Of a stretch of DNA of 64,000 bases, positions 26,252 to 36,621 are shown one piece after another. The stretch lies in NCBI RefSeq assembly GCF_902497745.1, contig NZ_CABVHJ010000021.1, positions 62,001 through 126,000 of the forward strand, read 5' to 3'. The stretch comes from Pseudomonas fluorescens (GTDB taxonomy: Bacteria; Pseudomonadota; Gammaproteobacteria; Pseudomonadales; Pseudomonadaceae). The position numbers and the translations under genes were made by a program. The notes below the pieces were generated by a model. The model searched no databases, was not told the origin of the DNA, and saw only the letters and a list, made by a program, of their open reading frames with translations. Every line of letters begins with the position of its first letter. Within the stretch, counting starts at the first letter, position 1.

Positions 26252-27063
26252 CGCGACTCCTTGGTGGTGGTTGCGGCTTGCCAGCTCGGCGGGCGTTTTT
26301 GCAGAAAAGCGCGCAGACCTTCCTGGCCTTCCGGGCTGACCCGGATGCGGGCGATGGCGTTCTCGGTGTAGCGGCGCAACGCCGGGGTCAGCGCGCCGTT
26401 GCCGACTTCACGCAACAAGTCTTTGCTGGCGCGCATCGCGGCGGGGCTGTTGAGCAGAAGGTTGTTGATCCACTGTTCGACGTGCTGATCCAGTTCAGCG
26501 GCCGGATAGCTGTCGGACAACAAACCGATTTCCCGCGCCCGCTGACCGCCAAAACGTTCAGCGGTCAGTGCATAACGCCGCGCTGCACGTTCGCCAATCG
26601 CCTGCACTACGAACGGACTGATCACCGCTGGCGCCAGACCAATGCGCACTTCCGACAGGCAGAATTGCGCATCATCGGCGCCAATCGCCATGTCGCAGCA
26701 ACTGATCAACCCCAGCGCGCCACCGAACGCCGCGCCTTGGACCACGGCCACTGTGGGAATTTTCAGCTTGGCGAGGTTGTACATCAGCTCCGCGAGTTCG
26801 CGGGCGTCGTCGAGATTGGTGTGGTAATCGAGCTCGGCCGATTGCTGCATCCACGCCAGATCGGCGCCGGCGCTGAAATGTTTGCCGCGTCCGCGCACCA
26901 GCAGAAAGCGCAGGTTGGCATCACTGGCAACCTTGTCGAGAGCAAGGATCAACTCGCGGATCATTTCGGCGTTGAACGCGTTGTTCTTTTCCGGGCGGTT
27001 AAGCCACAGCGTCGCGAAACCCCGTGGGTCGGTTTGCAGTTCGAGGGTATTGAAGTCGCTCAT
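26248..27063 (-). CDS. liuC: Methylglutaconyl-CoA hydratase
   Basis: A 271-residue enoyl-CoA hydratase/isomerase family protein. The family signatures are GRGKHFSAGADLAWMQ near 65-80 and VQGAAFGGALGLISCCDMAIG near 108-128, which supplies the oxyanion hole. It hydrates 3-methylglutaconyl-CoA to HMG-CoA, between the LiuBD carboxylase and LiuE lyase. The gene lies 13 bases after liuB and overlaps liuD. Confidence 0.93.
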   Translation of the reverse strand: MSDFNTLELQTDPRGFATLWLNRPEKNNAFNAEMIRELILALDKVASDANLRFLLVRGRGKHFSAGADLAWMQQSAELDYHTNLDDARELAELMYNLAKLKIPTVAVVQGAAFGGALGLISCCDMAIGADDAQFCLSEVRIGLAPAVISPFVVQAIGERAARRYALTAERFGGQRAREIGLLSDSYPAAELDQHVEQWINNLLLNSPAAMRASKDLLREVGNGALTPALRRYTENAIARIRVSPEGQEGLRAFLQKRPPSWQAATTTKESR

Positions 27064-27076
27064 GAGATTCTCCCGA

Positions 27077-28684
<1,608 letters not shown>

Positions 28685-28696
28685 GGCCAGCTCCGT

Positions 28697-29860
28697 TTAG
28701 CGGGTTTCGTTGAACAGTTCGCGACCGATCAGCATGCGACGGATCTCACTGGTGCCGGCGCCGATTTCGTACAGCTTGGCGTCGCGCAGCAGACGACCCG
28801 CCGGGAATTCGTTGATGTATCCGTTACCGCCGAGAATCTGGATCGCGTCGAGGGCCATTTGTGTGGCGCGTTCGGCGGTGTAGAGGATCACGCCGGCGGC
28901 GTCTTTGCGGGTGGTTTCGCCGCGCTCGCAGGCTTGGGCGACTGCATAGAGGTAGGCGCGGCTGGCGTTTAGTTGGGTGTACATGTCGGCGACTTTGCCC
29001 TGGATCAGCTGGAATTCACCGATGCTTTGGCCGAACTGTTTGCGGTCATGGATGTACGGCACGATCAGGTCCATGCACGACTGCATGATCCCGGTCGGGC
29101 CACCGGAGAGAACCACGCGCTCGTAATCGAGGCCGCTCATCAGCACCTTTACGCCGCCGTTGAGTACACCGAGGATATTTTCTTCCGGTACTTCGACGTC
29201 ATCAAAGAACAGTTCGCAGGTGTTGGAGCCGCGCATGCCGAGCTTGTCGAATTTGTTGCTGCGGCTGAAGCCTTTCCAGTCGCGCTCGACGATGAACGCG
29301 GTGATGCCGTGCGGGCCTTTTTCCAGATCGGTCTTGGCGTAGATCACGTAGGTATTGGCGTCTGGGCCGTTGGTGATCCAGGTTTTGCTGCCGTTGAGGA
29401 CGAAACGGTCGCCGCGTTTGTCGGCGCGCAGTTTCATCGAGACCACGTCGGAACCGGCGTTTGGCTCGCTCATCGCCAGCGCCCCGACGTGTTCGCCGCT
29501 GATCAGTTTCGGCAGGTACTTGGATTTCTGTTCGTGATTGCCGTTGCGGTTGATCTGGTTGACGCAGAGGTTGGAATGCGCGCCGTAGGACAACGCCACC
29601 GAGGCTGAGCCGCGACTGATTTCTTCCATCGCCACAACGTGCGCCAGGTAACCCAGACCAGCGCCGCCGTACTCTTCGGGTACGGTAATACCGAGCAGGC
29701 CCATGTCACCGAACTTGCGCCACATGTCGGCGGGGAACAGGTTGTCGCTGTCGATCTGCGCCGCGCGCGGGGCGATTTCCTTGGCGACGAAGGACTGAAC
29801 CTGATCGCGCAGCATGTCGATGGTTTCACCGAGGGCGAAGTTCAGGGATGGATAGCTCAT
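28697..29860 (-). CDS. liuA: Isovaleryl-CoA dehydrogenase
   Basis: A 387-residue flavoprotein acyl-CoA dehydrogenase. ALAMSEPNAGSDVVSMK near 128 and WITNGPDANTYVIYAK near 160 are flavin-binding signatures. The catalytic glutamate is in the GLDYERVVLSGG segment (near 250), the position specific to isovaleryl-CoA dehydrogenase; most other members of the superfamily carry it elsewhere. It opens the liuABCD operon, first step after leucine is turned into isovaleryl-CoA. Two LiuR-like palindromes lie upstream. Confidence 0.95.
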   Translation of the reverse strand: MSYPSLNFALGETIDMLRDQVQSFVAKEIAPRAAQIDSDNLFPADMWRKFGDMGLLGITVPEEYGGAGLGYLAHVVAMEEISRGSASVALSYGAHSNLCVNQINRNGNHEQKSKYLPKLISGEHVGALAMSEPNAGSDVVSMKLRADKRGDRFVLNGSKTWITNGPDANTYVIYAKTDLEKGPHGITAFIVERDWKGFSRSNKFDKLGMRGSNTCELFFDDVEVPEENILGVLNGGVKVLMSGLDYERVVLSGGPTGIMQSCMDLIVPYIHDRKQFGQSIGEFQLIQGKVADMYTQLNASRAYLYAVAQACERGETTRKDAAGVILYTAERATQMALDAIQILGGNGYINEFPAGRLLRDAKLYEIGAGTSEIRRMLIGRELFNETR

Positions 29861-29915
29861 GGGTCACCTTTTGGCTTTTTTGTAGGGTGGGGAGGGCGGT
29901 CACTCGGCTCTCACC

Positions 29916-29930
29916 TTTACGTTAACGTAA
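29916..29930. promoter_or_regulatory. LiuR box 1 (liuA-proximal)
   Basis: TTACGTTAACGTAA (29917-29930) is a perfect 14-bp palindrome, 56 bases before the liuA start. It matches the box before liuR itself. Confidence 0.8.
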
Positions 29931-29958
29931 GCCTGCTATGGATGGCTGTCAATCACCC

Positions 29959-29974
29959 TTTACGTTAACGTCAA
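29959..29974. promoter_or_regulatory. LiuR box 2 (liuA-distal)
   Basis: TTTACGTTAACGTCAA, palindromic with one mismatch. Its centre is 43 bases, about four helix turns, from box 1. Confidence 0.8.
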
Positions 29975-30020
29975 CTTGAGCGAGAGTAGGGGCAGTTCAA
30001 GATTGAAACGGAGCGAAACT

Positions 30021-30110
30021 TGTGGGAGCGAGCTTGCTCGCGAAAGCGTCAGATCAGTCAACACGGATGTTGAATCTGCTGGCCTCTTCGCGAGCAAGCT
30101 CGCTCCCACA
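30021..30110. repeat. REP doublet (REPIN)
   Basis: Inverted TGTGGGAGCGAGCTTGCTCGCGAA units between the LiuR boxes and the acyl-CoA synthetase start. Confidence 0.9.
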
Positions 30111-30157
30111 GGGAATGAATCCGGCAAAACCCACTAATAAAGACAATAGGGGTCGTC

Positions 30158-31855
30158 ATGGATCAATCCAGTGCAAACCCGCAGCGCAGCTACACCCGTG
30201 GCTCTCAGGACAAAGCCTTGCTGGCGATGACCATCGGGCAGAAGTTCGATCAGACTGTTGCGCAATACCCGGACGGTGAAGCGCTGGTGGTGCGCCATCA
30301 GCAGTTGCGCTACTCATGGCGGCAACTGGCCGATGCGGTGGATCTGCACGCCAGAGCGCTGCTGGCTTTGGGTTTGCAGAGCGGCGATCGGCTCGGTATC
30401 TGGGCGCCGAACTGCGCGCAGTGGTGCATCAGCCAATTCGCTACGGCGAAAATCGGCGTGATCCTGGTCAACATCAACCCGGCCTATCGCAGTTCCGAAC
30501 TCGAATACGTGCTCAAGCAATCCGGCTGCCAATGGCTGGTCTGCGCCGGGGCATTCAAGTCCTCCAACTACCACGGCATGTTGCAGGGCCTGGTGCCGGA
30601 ACTGGCCGAGCAGTCCATTGGCCAATTGCGCAGTGAGCGTTTGCCGCAGTTGCGCGGGGTGATCAGCCTCGACCCGCAGCCACCGTCAGGTTTCCTGCCG
30701 TGGTCGCAATTGTCCGGCATGGCGGCCAATGTTACCCCGCAACAACTCAGCGAACGCAGCAACAGCCTGCACTTCGATCAACCGGTCAACATTCAGTACA
30801 CCTCCGGCACCACCGGTTTCCCCAAGGGCGCGACCCTCAGCCACTACAACATCCTCAATAACGGTTACATGGTCGGCGAAAGCATCGGCCTGACCCCGCA
30901 TGATCGTTTGGTGATCCCGGTGCCGCTCTACCACTGCTTCGGCATGGTCATGGGCAACCTCGGCTGCATCACCCACGGCAGCACGATGATTTACCCCAAC
31001 GACGCTTTCGATCCATTGCTGACCCTGCAAACCGTCGCCGAAGAAAAAGCCACCGGTCTCTACGGCGTACCGACCATGTTCATCGCCATGCTCGACCAGC
31101 CGCAACGCGGCGAATTCGATCTGTCGAGCCTGCGCACCGGCATCATGGCCGGCGCGACGTGCCCGATCGAAGTGATGCGCCGGGTCATCAGCGAGATGCA
31201 CATGAGCGAAGTGCAGATTGCGTATGGCATGACCGAAACCAGCCCGGTGTCGCTGCAAACGGGGCCGAACGATGAGCTGGAATTGCGCGTGACCACCGTT
31301 GGCCGTACGCAGCCGCAACTGGAAAGCAAGATCATCGACGAGGCCGGCAACCTCGTGCCGCGCGGCGCCATCGGCGAACTCTGCACCCGGGGTTACAGCG
31401 TGATGCTCGGCTACTGGAACAATCCGCAGGCCACCGCCGAAGCCATCGATGAGGCGGGCTGGATGCACACCGGCGACCTGGCGAGCATGAACGAGGAGGG
31501 TTACGTCAACATCGCCGGGCGTAACAAGGACATGATCATTCGCGGTGGCGAGAACGTTTATCCGCGTGAGCTGGAAGAGTTTTTCTTCACCCATCCGGCG
31601 GTGGCGGATGTGCAGGTGATCGGCATTCCGTGCTCGCGTTACGGCGAAGAGATTGTCGCCTGGATCAAATTCCACCCCGGCCACAGTGCTTCCGAACTGG
31701 AACTGCAAACGTGGTGCAAGGAGCGCATCGCGCACTTCAAGACGCCACGGCACTTCAAGTTCGTTGAAGAGTTTCCGATGACGGTGACGGGCAAGATTCA
31801 GAAATTTCGCATGCGGGAAATGAGCATCGAAGAGCTACGCGAAAAGCACGCCTGA
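30158..31855 (+). CDS. AMP-forming acyl-CoA synthetase
   Basis: A 565-residue ANL-superfamily ligase. Adenylate-binding motif YTSGTTGFPKGATLSH lies near 222-237, GMTETSPVS near 360, and the hinge/catalytic end MHTGDLASMNEEGYVNIAGRNKDMI near 438-462 with the C-terminal catalytic lysine in TGKIQKFRMRE. It activates a carboxylic acid to its CoA thioester. Being divergent from liuA and near liuE, it may activate a branched or medium chain acid (isovalerate, acetoacetate or a methylbranched acid) for this pathway; the substrate is not determined by sequence. Confidence 0.88.
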   Translation: MDQSSANPQRSYTRGSQDKALLAMTIGQKFDQTVAQYPDGEALVVRHQQLRYSWRQLADAVDLHARALLALGLQSGDRLGIWAPNCAQWCISQFATAKIGVILVNINPAYRSSELEYVLKQSGCQWLVCAGAFKSSNYHGMLQGLVPELAEQSIGQLRSERLPQLRGVISLDPQPPSGFLPWSQLSGMAANVTPQQLSERSNSLHFDQPVNIQYTSGTTGFPKGATLSHYNILNNGYMVGESIGLTPHDRLVIPVPLYHCFGMVMGNLGCITHGSTMIYPNDAFDPLLTLQTVAEEKATGLYGVPTMFIAMLDQPQRGEFDLSSLRTGIMAGATCPIEVMRRVISEMHMSEVQIAYGMTETSPVSLQTGPNDELELRVTTVGRTQPQLESKIIDEAGNLVPRGAIGELCTRGYSVMLGYWNNPQATAEAIDEAGWMHTGDLASMNEEGYVNIAGRNKDMIIRGGENVYPRELEEFFFTHPAVADVQVIGIPCSRYGEEIVAWIKFHPGHSASELELQTWCKERIAHFKTPRHFKFVEEFPMTVTGKIQKFRMREMSIEELREKHA

Positions 31856-31866
31856 CGAGGATTCAA

Positions 31867-31955
31867 TGTGGGAGCGAGCCTGCTCGCGAATGCAGTGTGT
31901 CATTCAGGGCAGATGTGTCTGATACAACGCTTTCGCGAGCAGGCTCGCTCCCACA
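31867..31955. repeat. REP doublet (REPIN)
   Basis: Inverted TGTGGGAGCGAGCCTGCTCGCGAA units directly after the synthetase stop. Confidence 0.9.
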
Positions 31956-31989
31956 GGGGATACGCAGTGAAAACACAAATCACAGAAAG

Positions 31990-32365
31990 CACAAAGGGGA
32001 GCCGAGGCTCCCCTTTAATTTTGTCGTCGCGTGCTCTTTTTTATTATTTGAGGGTCGGTCTGTTGTTGTTTTTGGCAACCGTGGCCCTTTACCGCTGTTT
32101 TTGGCGACCCCCATCCGGGGTCAAGAGCAAACGTATTTTTTTGAGCGCTGATCTACTTTCTCGCTAAGCGATCCAACCGATTCGGGAGCTACCTGAAGGT
32201 AGTTTTATTGTTCTCTGCCCGGTTGCGGGTCACTCCTGAGAGCACCCTGAAAAGCACACCTTCTCCAAAAAAATCTGTTAGCTGCGTCTCTGCCGTGTTG
32301 TTTTTGTTATGTCAGAGTCGGTACGTCTTGTTTTTATTGGTTTGCTGCTTTTTATTCTTGTTATG
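31990..32365 (-). ncRNA. crcY: CrcY/CrcZ-class small RNA, decoy for Hfq/Crc
   Basis: A low-GC, protein-free block. On the minus strand a sigma-54 promoter near 32377-32390 predicts a start near 32365 and a terminator ends the RNA near 31993, giving about 375 bases, the size of CrcZ/CrcY/CrcX. The transcript carries at least six clusters of the A-rich Hfq/Crc motif AAnAAnAA (plus-strand coordinates 32041-32048, 32063-32073, 32205-32212, 32298-32308, 32328-32338, 32355-32362). Such RNAs soak up Hfq/Crc when preferred carbon sources run out, under CbrAB and RpoN. Position beside the HMG-CoA lyase gene agrees, from memory, with crcY next to mvaB in P. putida. Confidence 0.88.
31993..32016. terminator. 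Terminator hairpin of crcY (possibly shared with the synthetase gene)
   Basis: AAAGGGGAGCC/GGCTCCCCTTT, an 11-bp perfect stem with a very short loop. The A and T tracts at both feet allow use in both directions. Confidence 0.88.
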
Positions 32366-32375
32366 CCATAGAGAT

Positions 32376-32392
32376 AGCAGAAGCCATGCCAA
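32376..32392 (-). promoter_or_regulatory. Sigma-54 (RpoN) promoter of crcY
   Basis: On the minus strand TTGGCATGGCTTCTGCT has the invariant GG (plus 32389-32390) and GC (32377-32378) with ten bases between, as sigma-54 -24/-12 elements require. Confidence 0.85.
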
Positions 32393-32524
32393 CTTTTAAA
32401 ATCCTTTATAAATCAATAGCTTGAAAATTAAGGCGTTTTTTCAGTCCGGCGAAACCAGACAATTTGTTTCCGTGTTACTCGCTTGAACCCCACATTCCCG
32501 ACACAGCGGTAACACCTTCCCCCC

Positions 32525-33424
32525 TCACTGAGCGCTACGAGCCTTGGCCACGCGCGAACCGCTTGGGCGGCCGAGCACCGCGCTGATCTGCTGACCCGCG
32601 GCAATCAAGGCGTCCAGGTCGATTCCGGTCTTGATACCCAAGCCATTGAGCAGGTACACCACATCTTCGGTAGCAACGTTACCGCTCGCGCCTTTGGCGT
32701 ACGGGCAGCCGCCGAGGCCCGCGATAGAGCTGTCGAACACTGAAATGCCTTCAAGCAGACTGGCATAGATATTGGCCATGGCCTGACCGTAGGTGTCGTG
32801 GAAATGCCCGGCGAGCTTGTCCCGTGGCACTTGCGCCGACACCACCTCAAACAAGCGGCGAGTTGCGCCAGCGGTGCCGGTGCCTATGGTGTCGCCCAGC
32901 GAAACCTCATAGCAGCCCATCGCATACAACTCGCGCGCGACCATCGCCACTTGTTCCGGCGCGACCGTGCCTTCGTACGGGCAACCGAGCACACAGGACA
33001 CGTAACCGCGCACGGTAACGCCGTGCTGCTGCGCGGCCTCCATGATCGGCGCAAACCGCGCCAGGCTTTCGCTGATCGAGCAGTTGATGTTGCGCTGCGA
33101 GAACGCTTCGGAGGCGGCAGCGAACACCGCGACTTCCTTGACCCCGGCCGCGATGGCGTCTTCAAACCCGCGCAAGTTCGGCGCCAGTGCACCGTAGGTC
33201 ACGCCGGGTTTGCGCTGGATCTGCGCGAAGACCTCGGCAGAACCGGCCATCTGCGGCACCCATTTCGGTGAGACGAAACTGCCGACTTCTATATAGCCGA
33301 GGCCAGCGGCGCTCAAAGCATCGACCAGTTGCACCTTGTCAGCGACGCTGATCGGTTGGGCTTCGTTCTGCAGGCCATCGCGCGGGCCGACTTCGATCAG
33401 GCGTACTTGGGAGGGGAGGGACAT
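32525..33424 (-). CDS. liuE: Hydroxymethylglutaryl-CoA lyase
   Basis: A 299-residue TIM-barrel lyase that splits HMG-CoA into acetoacetate and acetyl-CoA, the last step of leucine breakdown. Visible motifs are VRLIEVGPRDGLQNEA at the start, YVSCVLGCPYEGTV near 138-151, GHFHDTYGQAMANI near 205 (metal-binding histidines) and GLGGCPYAKGASGN near 236-249, whose cysteine belongs to the active-site loop. It follows liuR on the same strand across a 154-base gap containing a REPIN. Also called mvaB in other pseudomonads. Confidence 0.95.
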   Translation of the reverse strand: MSLPSQVRLIEVGPRDGLQNEAQPISVADKVQLVDALSAAGLGYIEVGSFVSPKWVPQMAGSAEVFAQIQRKPGVTYGALAPNLRGFEDAIAAGVKEVAVFAAASEAFSQRNINCSISESLARFAPIMEAAQQHGVTVRGYVSCVLGCPYEGTVAPEQVAMVARELYAMGCYEVSLGDTIGTGTAGATRRLFEVVSAQVPRDKLAGHFHDTYGQAMANIYASLLEGISVFDSSIAGLGGCPYAKGASGNVATEDVVYLLNGLGIKTGIDLDALIAAGQQISAVLGRPSGSRVAKARSAQ

Positions 33425-33469
33425 GGCGGTTGACCTGTTGTAGTTATCTGAAGTCTGCGGATATCCCCC

Positions 33470-33559
33470 TGTGGGAGCGAGCCTGCTCGCGAATGCGCCG
33501 GGTCAATCAGCATAGATGTCGAATGACAAATTGCATTCGCGAGCAGGCTCGCTCCCACA
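33470..33559. repeat. REP doublet (REPIN)
   Basis: Inverted TGTGGGAGCGAGCCTGCTCGCGAA units between liuR and liuE. Confidence 0.9.
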
Positions 33560-33578
33560 GGGAACAGTGTTTGATCCG

Positions 33579-33977
33579 TTAGATGGCCTGCTGGCTCTTG
33601 AGCGTCTGCTCCAGCGCCTGCACGCAGCGCTCTTCAGCGGTATCGAGTTCGAGCTTCATCTGTTCGATATCCAGCAACTGCTGTTCCAGTTGCTCGCGGC
33701 GTTCGGCAATTTTCGCCAGCATGCTGTTGAGCTGTTTGGTGTTACCGCTGGAGGGGTCGTAGAGCTCGATCAGTTCGCGGCACTCGGCCAGCGAGAAACC
33801 GATGCGCTTGCCGCGCAGGATCAGCTTCAGGCTGACCTTGTCGCGGGGAGAGTAGATGCGTTCCTGGCCACGACGCTCAGGACTGAGCAGGCCTTGCTCT
33901 TCATAAAAGCGGATCGCCCGGGTGGTGATGTCCAGCTCGCGGGCGAGGTCGGAGATGCTGTAAGTCTGGCTGCTCAT
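33579..33977 (-). CDS. liuR: MerR-family regulator of the leucine/isovalerate pathway
   Basis: A 132-residue MerR-type protein. The winged HTH is at about 5-75 (YSISDLARELDITTRAIRFYEEQGLL, then SPRDKVSLKLILRGKRIGFSLAE), followed by a long coiled-coil dimer helix (about 90-125). It has no metal-binding cysteine cluster. The coupling to liuE and the palindromes before both liuR and liuA identify it as LiuR. In other proteobacteria liuR usually heads liuABCDE; here it has moved away with liuE. Confidence 0.9.
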   Translation of the reverse strand: MSSQTYSISDLARELDITTRAIRFYEEQGLLSPERRGQERIYSPRDKVSLKLILRGKRIGFSLAECRELIELYDPSSGNTKQLNSMLAKIAERREQLEQQLLDIEQMKLELDTAEERCVQALEQTLKSQQAI

Positions 33978-34006
33978 GGAAGCGCTCGGAAAAAGGTCTT
34001 GGCGCT

Positions 34007-34036
34007 AAGCTAATGGCAGGTTGACGTTTACGTCAA
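34007..34036 (-). promoter_or_regulatory. LiuR box 3 and liuR promoter
   Basis: TTGACGTTTACGTCAA (34021-34036) is a palindrome with one central mismatch. It includes a minus-strand -35 TTGACG (34031-34036), 18 bases from TAGCTT (34007-34012). A MerR-type site within the promoter spacer would give autoregulation. Confidence 0.8.
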
Positions 34037-34065
34037 GCGGGATGATCTGTGGTGTATTTGATGGC

Positions 34066-34152
34066 CCCTTCGCGAGCAGGCTCGCTCCCACATTCGACCG
34101 CGTTTCTCCAGCTGAAATGCGATTCAATGTGGGAGCGAGCCTGCTCGCGAAG
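34066..34152. repeat. REP doublet (REPIN)
   Basis: Inverted TTCGCGAGCAGGCTCGCTCCCACA units between the liuR promoter and the end of the LysR gene. Confidence 0.9.
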
Positions 34153-34174
34153 AACGATAACGCGGTGTAATTTC

Positions 34175-35104
34175 TTACACCTTATCCAGCTTCTTCTCCT
34201 GCGCCGTCACCTGCTGGCACAACTCGATCATCTGCTCGCGCATCCAGCGGTTCGCCGGGTCCTGGTCAGTGCTTTCATGCCAATACAGATGCGTCTCCAC
34301 CGGCGGCACATCATTGACCGGCAGATTAAACGCCTGCAGCTCATGGCGACGGGCAAAGCGCTCCGGCACGGTCATGACCATGTCGGTCTGCTGCATCACC
34401 TGCGATGCCATCAAATAATGCTGTGAGCGCAGGGCAATCTTGCGCTGAATGCCCATTTTGCCCAGGGCCAGATCAACATAACCCAAACCACTGCGGCGGC
34501 TGGAAATGTGGATATGCGTCAGCGACAGATAGTCATCCAGCGACAGCTTTTCCTTGCCCGCCATCGGATGACCCTTGCGCATCGCGCACACGTAACGGTC
34601 TTCCATCAGCTTGACGTGGCGCACCTGCGGGTCGGTGTTAAGCGGCGCATCCACGGCAAAATCCAGACGCCCGGCGGCCAGTTCCTTGGTGGTTTCCCGG
34701 CGTTTGGACAGAAAACTTTCGATGATCACCGTCGGCGCCAAACGGCGCAAACGCTGGAACAGCGGCGGCAGAATCACCGCTTCGGTGAGGTCGGTCATGC
34801 TGATGCGGTAGGTCTTGACCGCTTGTGCCGGGTTGAAAATGCGGCTTTCCTGAACCGACACGCGCAGCAGCGACAGCGCGTTGCGCACCGGGCCGATGAT
34901 GTTCTGCGCCATCGGCGTCGGCACCATGCCCTGCGCGGTGCGCACGAACAGCGGATCGTTAAAGGTCTCGCGCAACCGCGCCAACGCGTTGGACACCGCT
35001 GGCTGGGTAATGCCGACAATCTGCCCGGCGCGGGTCAGATTGGCTTCGGTGTAGATCGCGTCGAAGACGATGAAAAGGTTGAGGTCGACCTTGCTCAGAT
35101 TCAT
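34175..35104 (-). CDS. LysR-family regulator (NodD/LeuO-like branch)
   Basis: A 309-residue LysR regulator. Its HTH (VDLNLFIVFDAIYTEANLTRAGQIVGITQPAVSNALARLR) is of the NodD/DntR/LeuO type, clearly different from the two phosphonate-linked LysR proteins. The effector domain spans about 95-300. It is divergent from the acyl-CoA dehydrogenase at 35262 over 157 bases with an inverted repeat, so this dehydrogenase is its probable target. Confidence 0.85.
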   Translation of the reverse strand: MNLSKVDLNLFIVFDAIYTEANLTRAGQIVGITQPAVSNALARLRETFNDPLFVRTAQGMVPTPMAQNIIGPVRNALSLLRVSVQESRIFNPAQAVKTYRISMTDLTEAVILPPLFQRLRRLAPTVIIESFLSKRRETTKELAAGRLDFAVDAPLNTDPQVRHVKLMEDRYVCAMRKGHPMAGKEKLSLDDYLSLTHIHISSRRSGLGYVDLALGKMGIQRKIALRSQHYLMASQVMQQTDMVMTVPERFARRHELQAFNLPVNDVPPVETHLYWHESTDQDPANRWMREQMIELCQQVTAQEKKLDKV

Positions 35105-35136
35105 AACGCGGCTTCTCTTGTTTTTAAGGGCTGGCG

Positions 35137-35160
35137 ATCACTGGATCATATATCGGTGAT
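35137..35160. promoter_or_regulatory. Candidate LysR operator (inverted repeat)
   Basis: ATCAC...GTGAT arms end a 24-base imperfect inverted repeat in the LysR/acyl-CoA dehydrogenase intergenic gap. Confidence 0.45.
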
Positions 35161-35261
35161 GAATGTTTATACACGCCGAGAATAGGCTAGGTAAATTATC
35201 AGCGCTGTTCTAGCATCGATTGCATGACTTGAACAACCTCTGCCCAAGAAGGTAATTGATC

Positions 35262-36491
35262 ATGGATTTCGCTTATTCGCCCAAGGTGCAAGAACTGCGT
35301 GAGCGCGTGACCGCGTTCATGGACACTTACGTTTACCCGGCCGAGGCCGTGTTCGAGCGCCAGGTTGCCGAAGGCGATCGCTGGCAGCCGACCGCGATCA
35401 TGGAAGAGCTCAAAGCCAAGGCCAAGGCCGAAGGCCTGTGGAATCTGTTTCTGCCGGAATCGGAGCTCGGAGCCGGTCTGACCAACCTCGAATACGCGCC
35501 ACTGGCAGAAATCATGGGCCGCTCGTTGCTCGGCCCGGAGCCGTTCAACTGCTCGGCGCCGGACACCGGCAACATGGAAGTGCTGGTGCGCTACGCCAAC
35601 GAAGAGCAGAAACAGCGCTGGCTCGAACCACTGCTGCGCGGTGAAATCCGCTCGGCATTCGCCATGACCGAACCCGACGTTGCTTCGTCTGACGCCACCA
35701 ACATGGCCGCCCGCGCCGTGCGTGATGGCGACGAGTGGGTGATCAACGGCAAAAAATGGTGGACCTCCGGCGCCTGCGATCCGCGCTGCAAGATCCTCAT
35801 CTTCATGGGCCTGAGCAATCCCGATGCACCACGCCACGCCCAGCACTCGATGATCCTCGTGCCGGTCGACACCCCCGGGGTGAAAATCGTCCGTCCGCTG
35901 CCAGTATTCGGTTACGACGACGCACCACACGGCCACGCCGAAGTACTGTTCGACAACGTACGTGTACCGTACGAAAACGTCCTGCTCGGTGAAGGTCGCG
36001 GCTTCGAAATCGCTCAAGGTCGCCTTGGCCCAGGCCGCATTCACCACTGCATGCGCTCGATTGGCATGGCCGAGCGGGCCCTGGAATTGATGTGCAAACG
36101 CGCGGTGAGCCGTACCGCATTCGGTAAACCGCTGGCGCGTCTGGGCGGTAACGTCGACAAGATCGCCGACTCGCGGATGGAAATCGACATGGCACGTCTG
36201 CTGACGTTGAAAGCGGCGTACATGATGGACACCGTTGGCAACAAAGTGGCGAAAAGCGAAATCGCGCAGATCAAGGTTGTTGCGCCGAACGTCGCACTGC
36301 GCGTGATCGACCGGGCGATCCAGATGCATGGCGGGGCAGGGGTATCGAACGATTTCCCGCTGGCTTACATGTACGCCATGCAACGCACGCTGCGCCTGGC
36401 CGACGGCCCCGACGAAGTGCACCGCGCGGCGATCGGCAAGTTCGAGATCGGCAAATATGTGCCGAAGGAGATGCTGCGTAGCGGTCATTAA
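35262..36491 (+). CDS. Acyl-CoA dehydrogenase, ACAD10/11-like
   Basis: A 409-residue acyl-CoA dehydrogenase. AFAMTEPDVASSDATNM near 133-149 and WWTSGACDPRCKILIFMG near 167 are flavin segments; the ending MQRTLRLADGPDEVHRAAIGKFE is typical of ACAD10/11-like proteins, whose bacterial relatives include LvaC of levulinate breakdown. AAGAAGGT before ATG 35262 supports the start. No LvaA-like kinase is nearby, so I do not assign a substrate. Likely controlled by the divergent LysR. Confidence 0.85.
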   Translation: MDFAYSPKVQELRERVTAFMDTYVYPAEAVFERQVAEGDRWQPTAIMEELKAKAKAEGLWNLFLPESELGAGLTNLEYAPLAEIMGRSLLGPEPFNCSAPDTGNMEVLVRYANEEQKQRWLEPLLRGEIRSAFAMTEPDVASSDATNMAARAVRDGDEWVINGKKWWTSGACDPRCKILIFMGLSNPDAPRHAQHSMILVPVDTPGVKIVRPLPVFGYDDAPHGHAEVLFDNVRVPYENVLLGEGRGFEIAQGRLGPGRIHHCMRSIGMAERALELMCKRAVSRTAFGKPLARLGGNVDKIADSRMEIDMARLLTLKAAYMMDTVGNKVAKSEIAQIKVVAPNVALRVIDRAIQMHGGAGVSNDFPLAYMYAMQRTLRLADGPDEVHRAAIGKFEIGKYVPKEMLRSGH

Positions 36492-36508
36492 GACTTAAGA
36501 CCGCGTCG

Positions 36509-36592
36509 CCCCCTTCGCGAGCAGGCTCGCTCCCACATTGGATCTGTGGCGTTCACAAATCGAATGTGGGAGCGAGCCTGCTCGCGAAGGGG
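36509..36592. repeat. REP doublet (REPIN)
   Basis: Inverted TTCGCGAGCAGGCTCGCTCCCACA units between two convergent gene ends. Confidence 0.9.
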
Positions 36593-36621
36593 CCTGAACA
36601 TTCAGTACATAACCATCAGGT

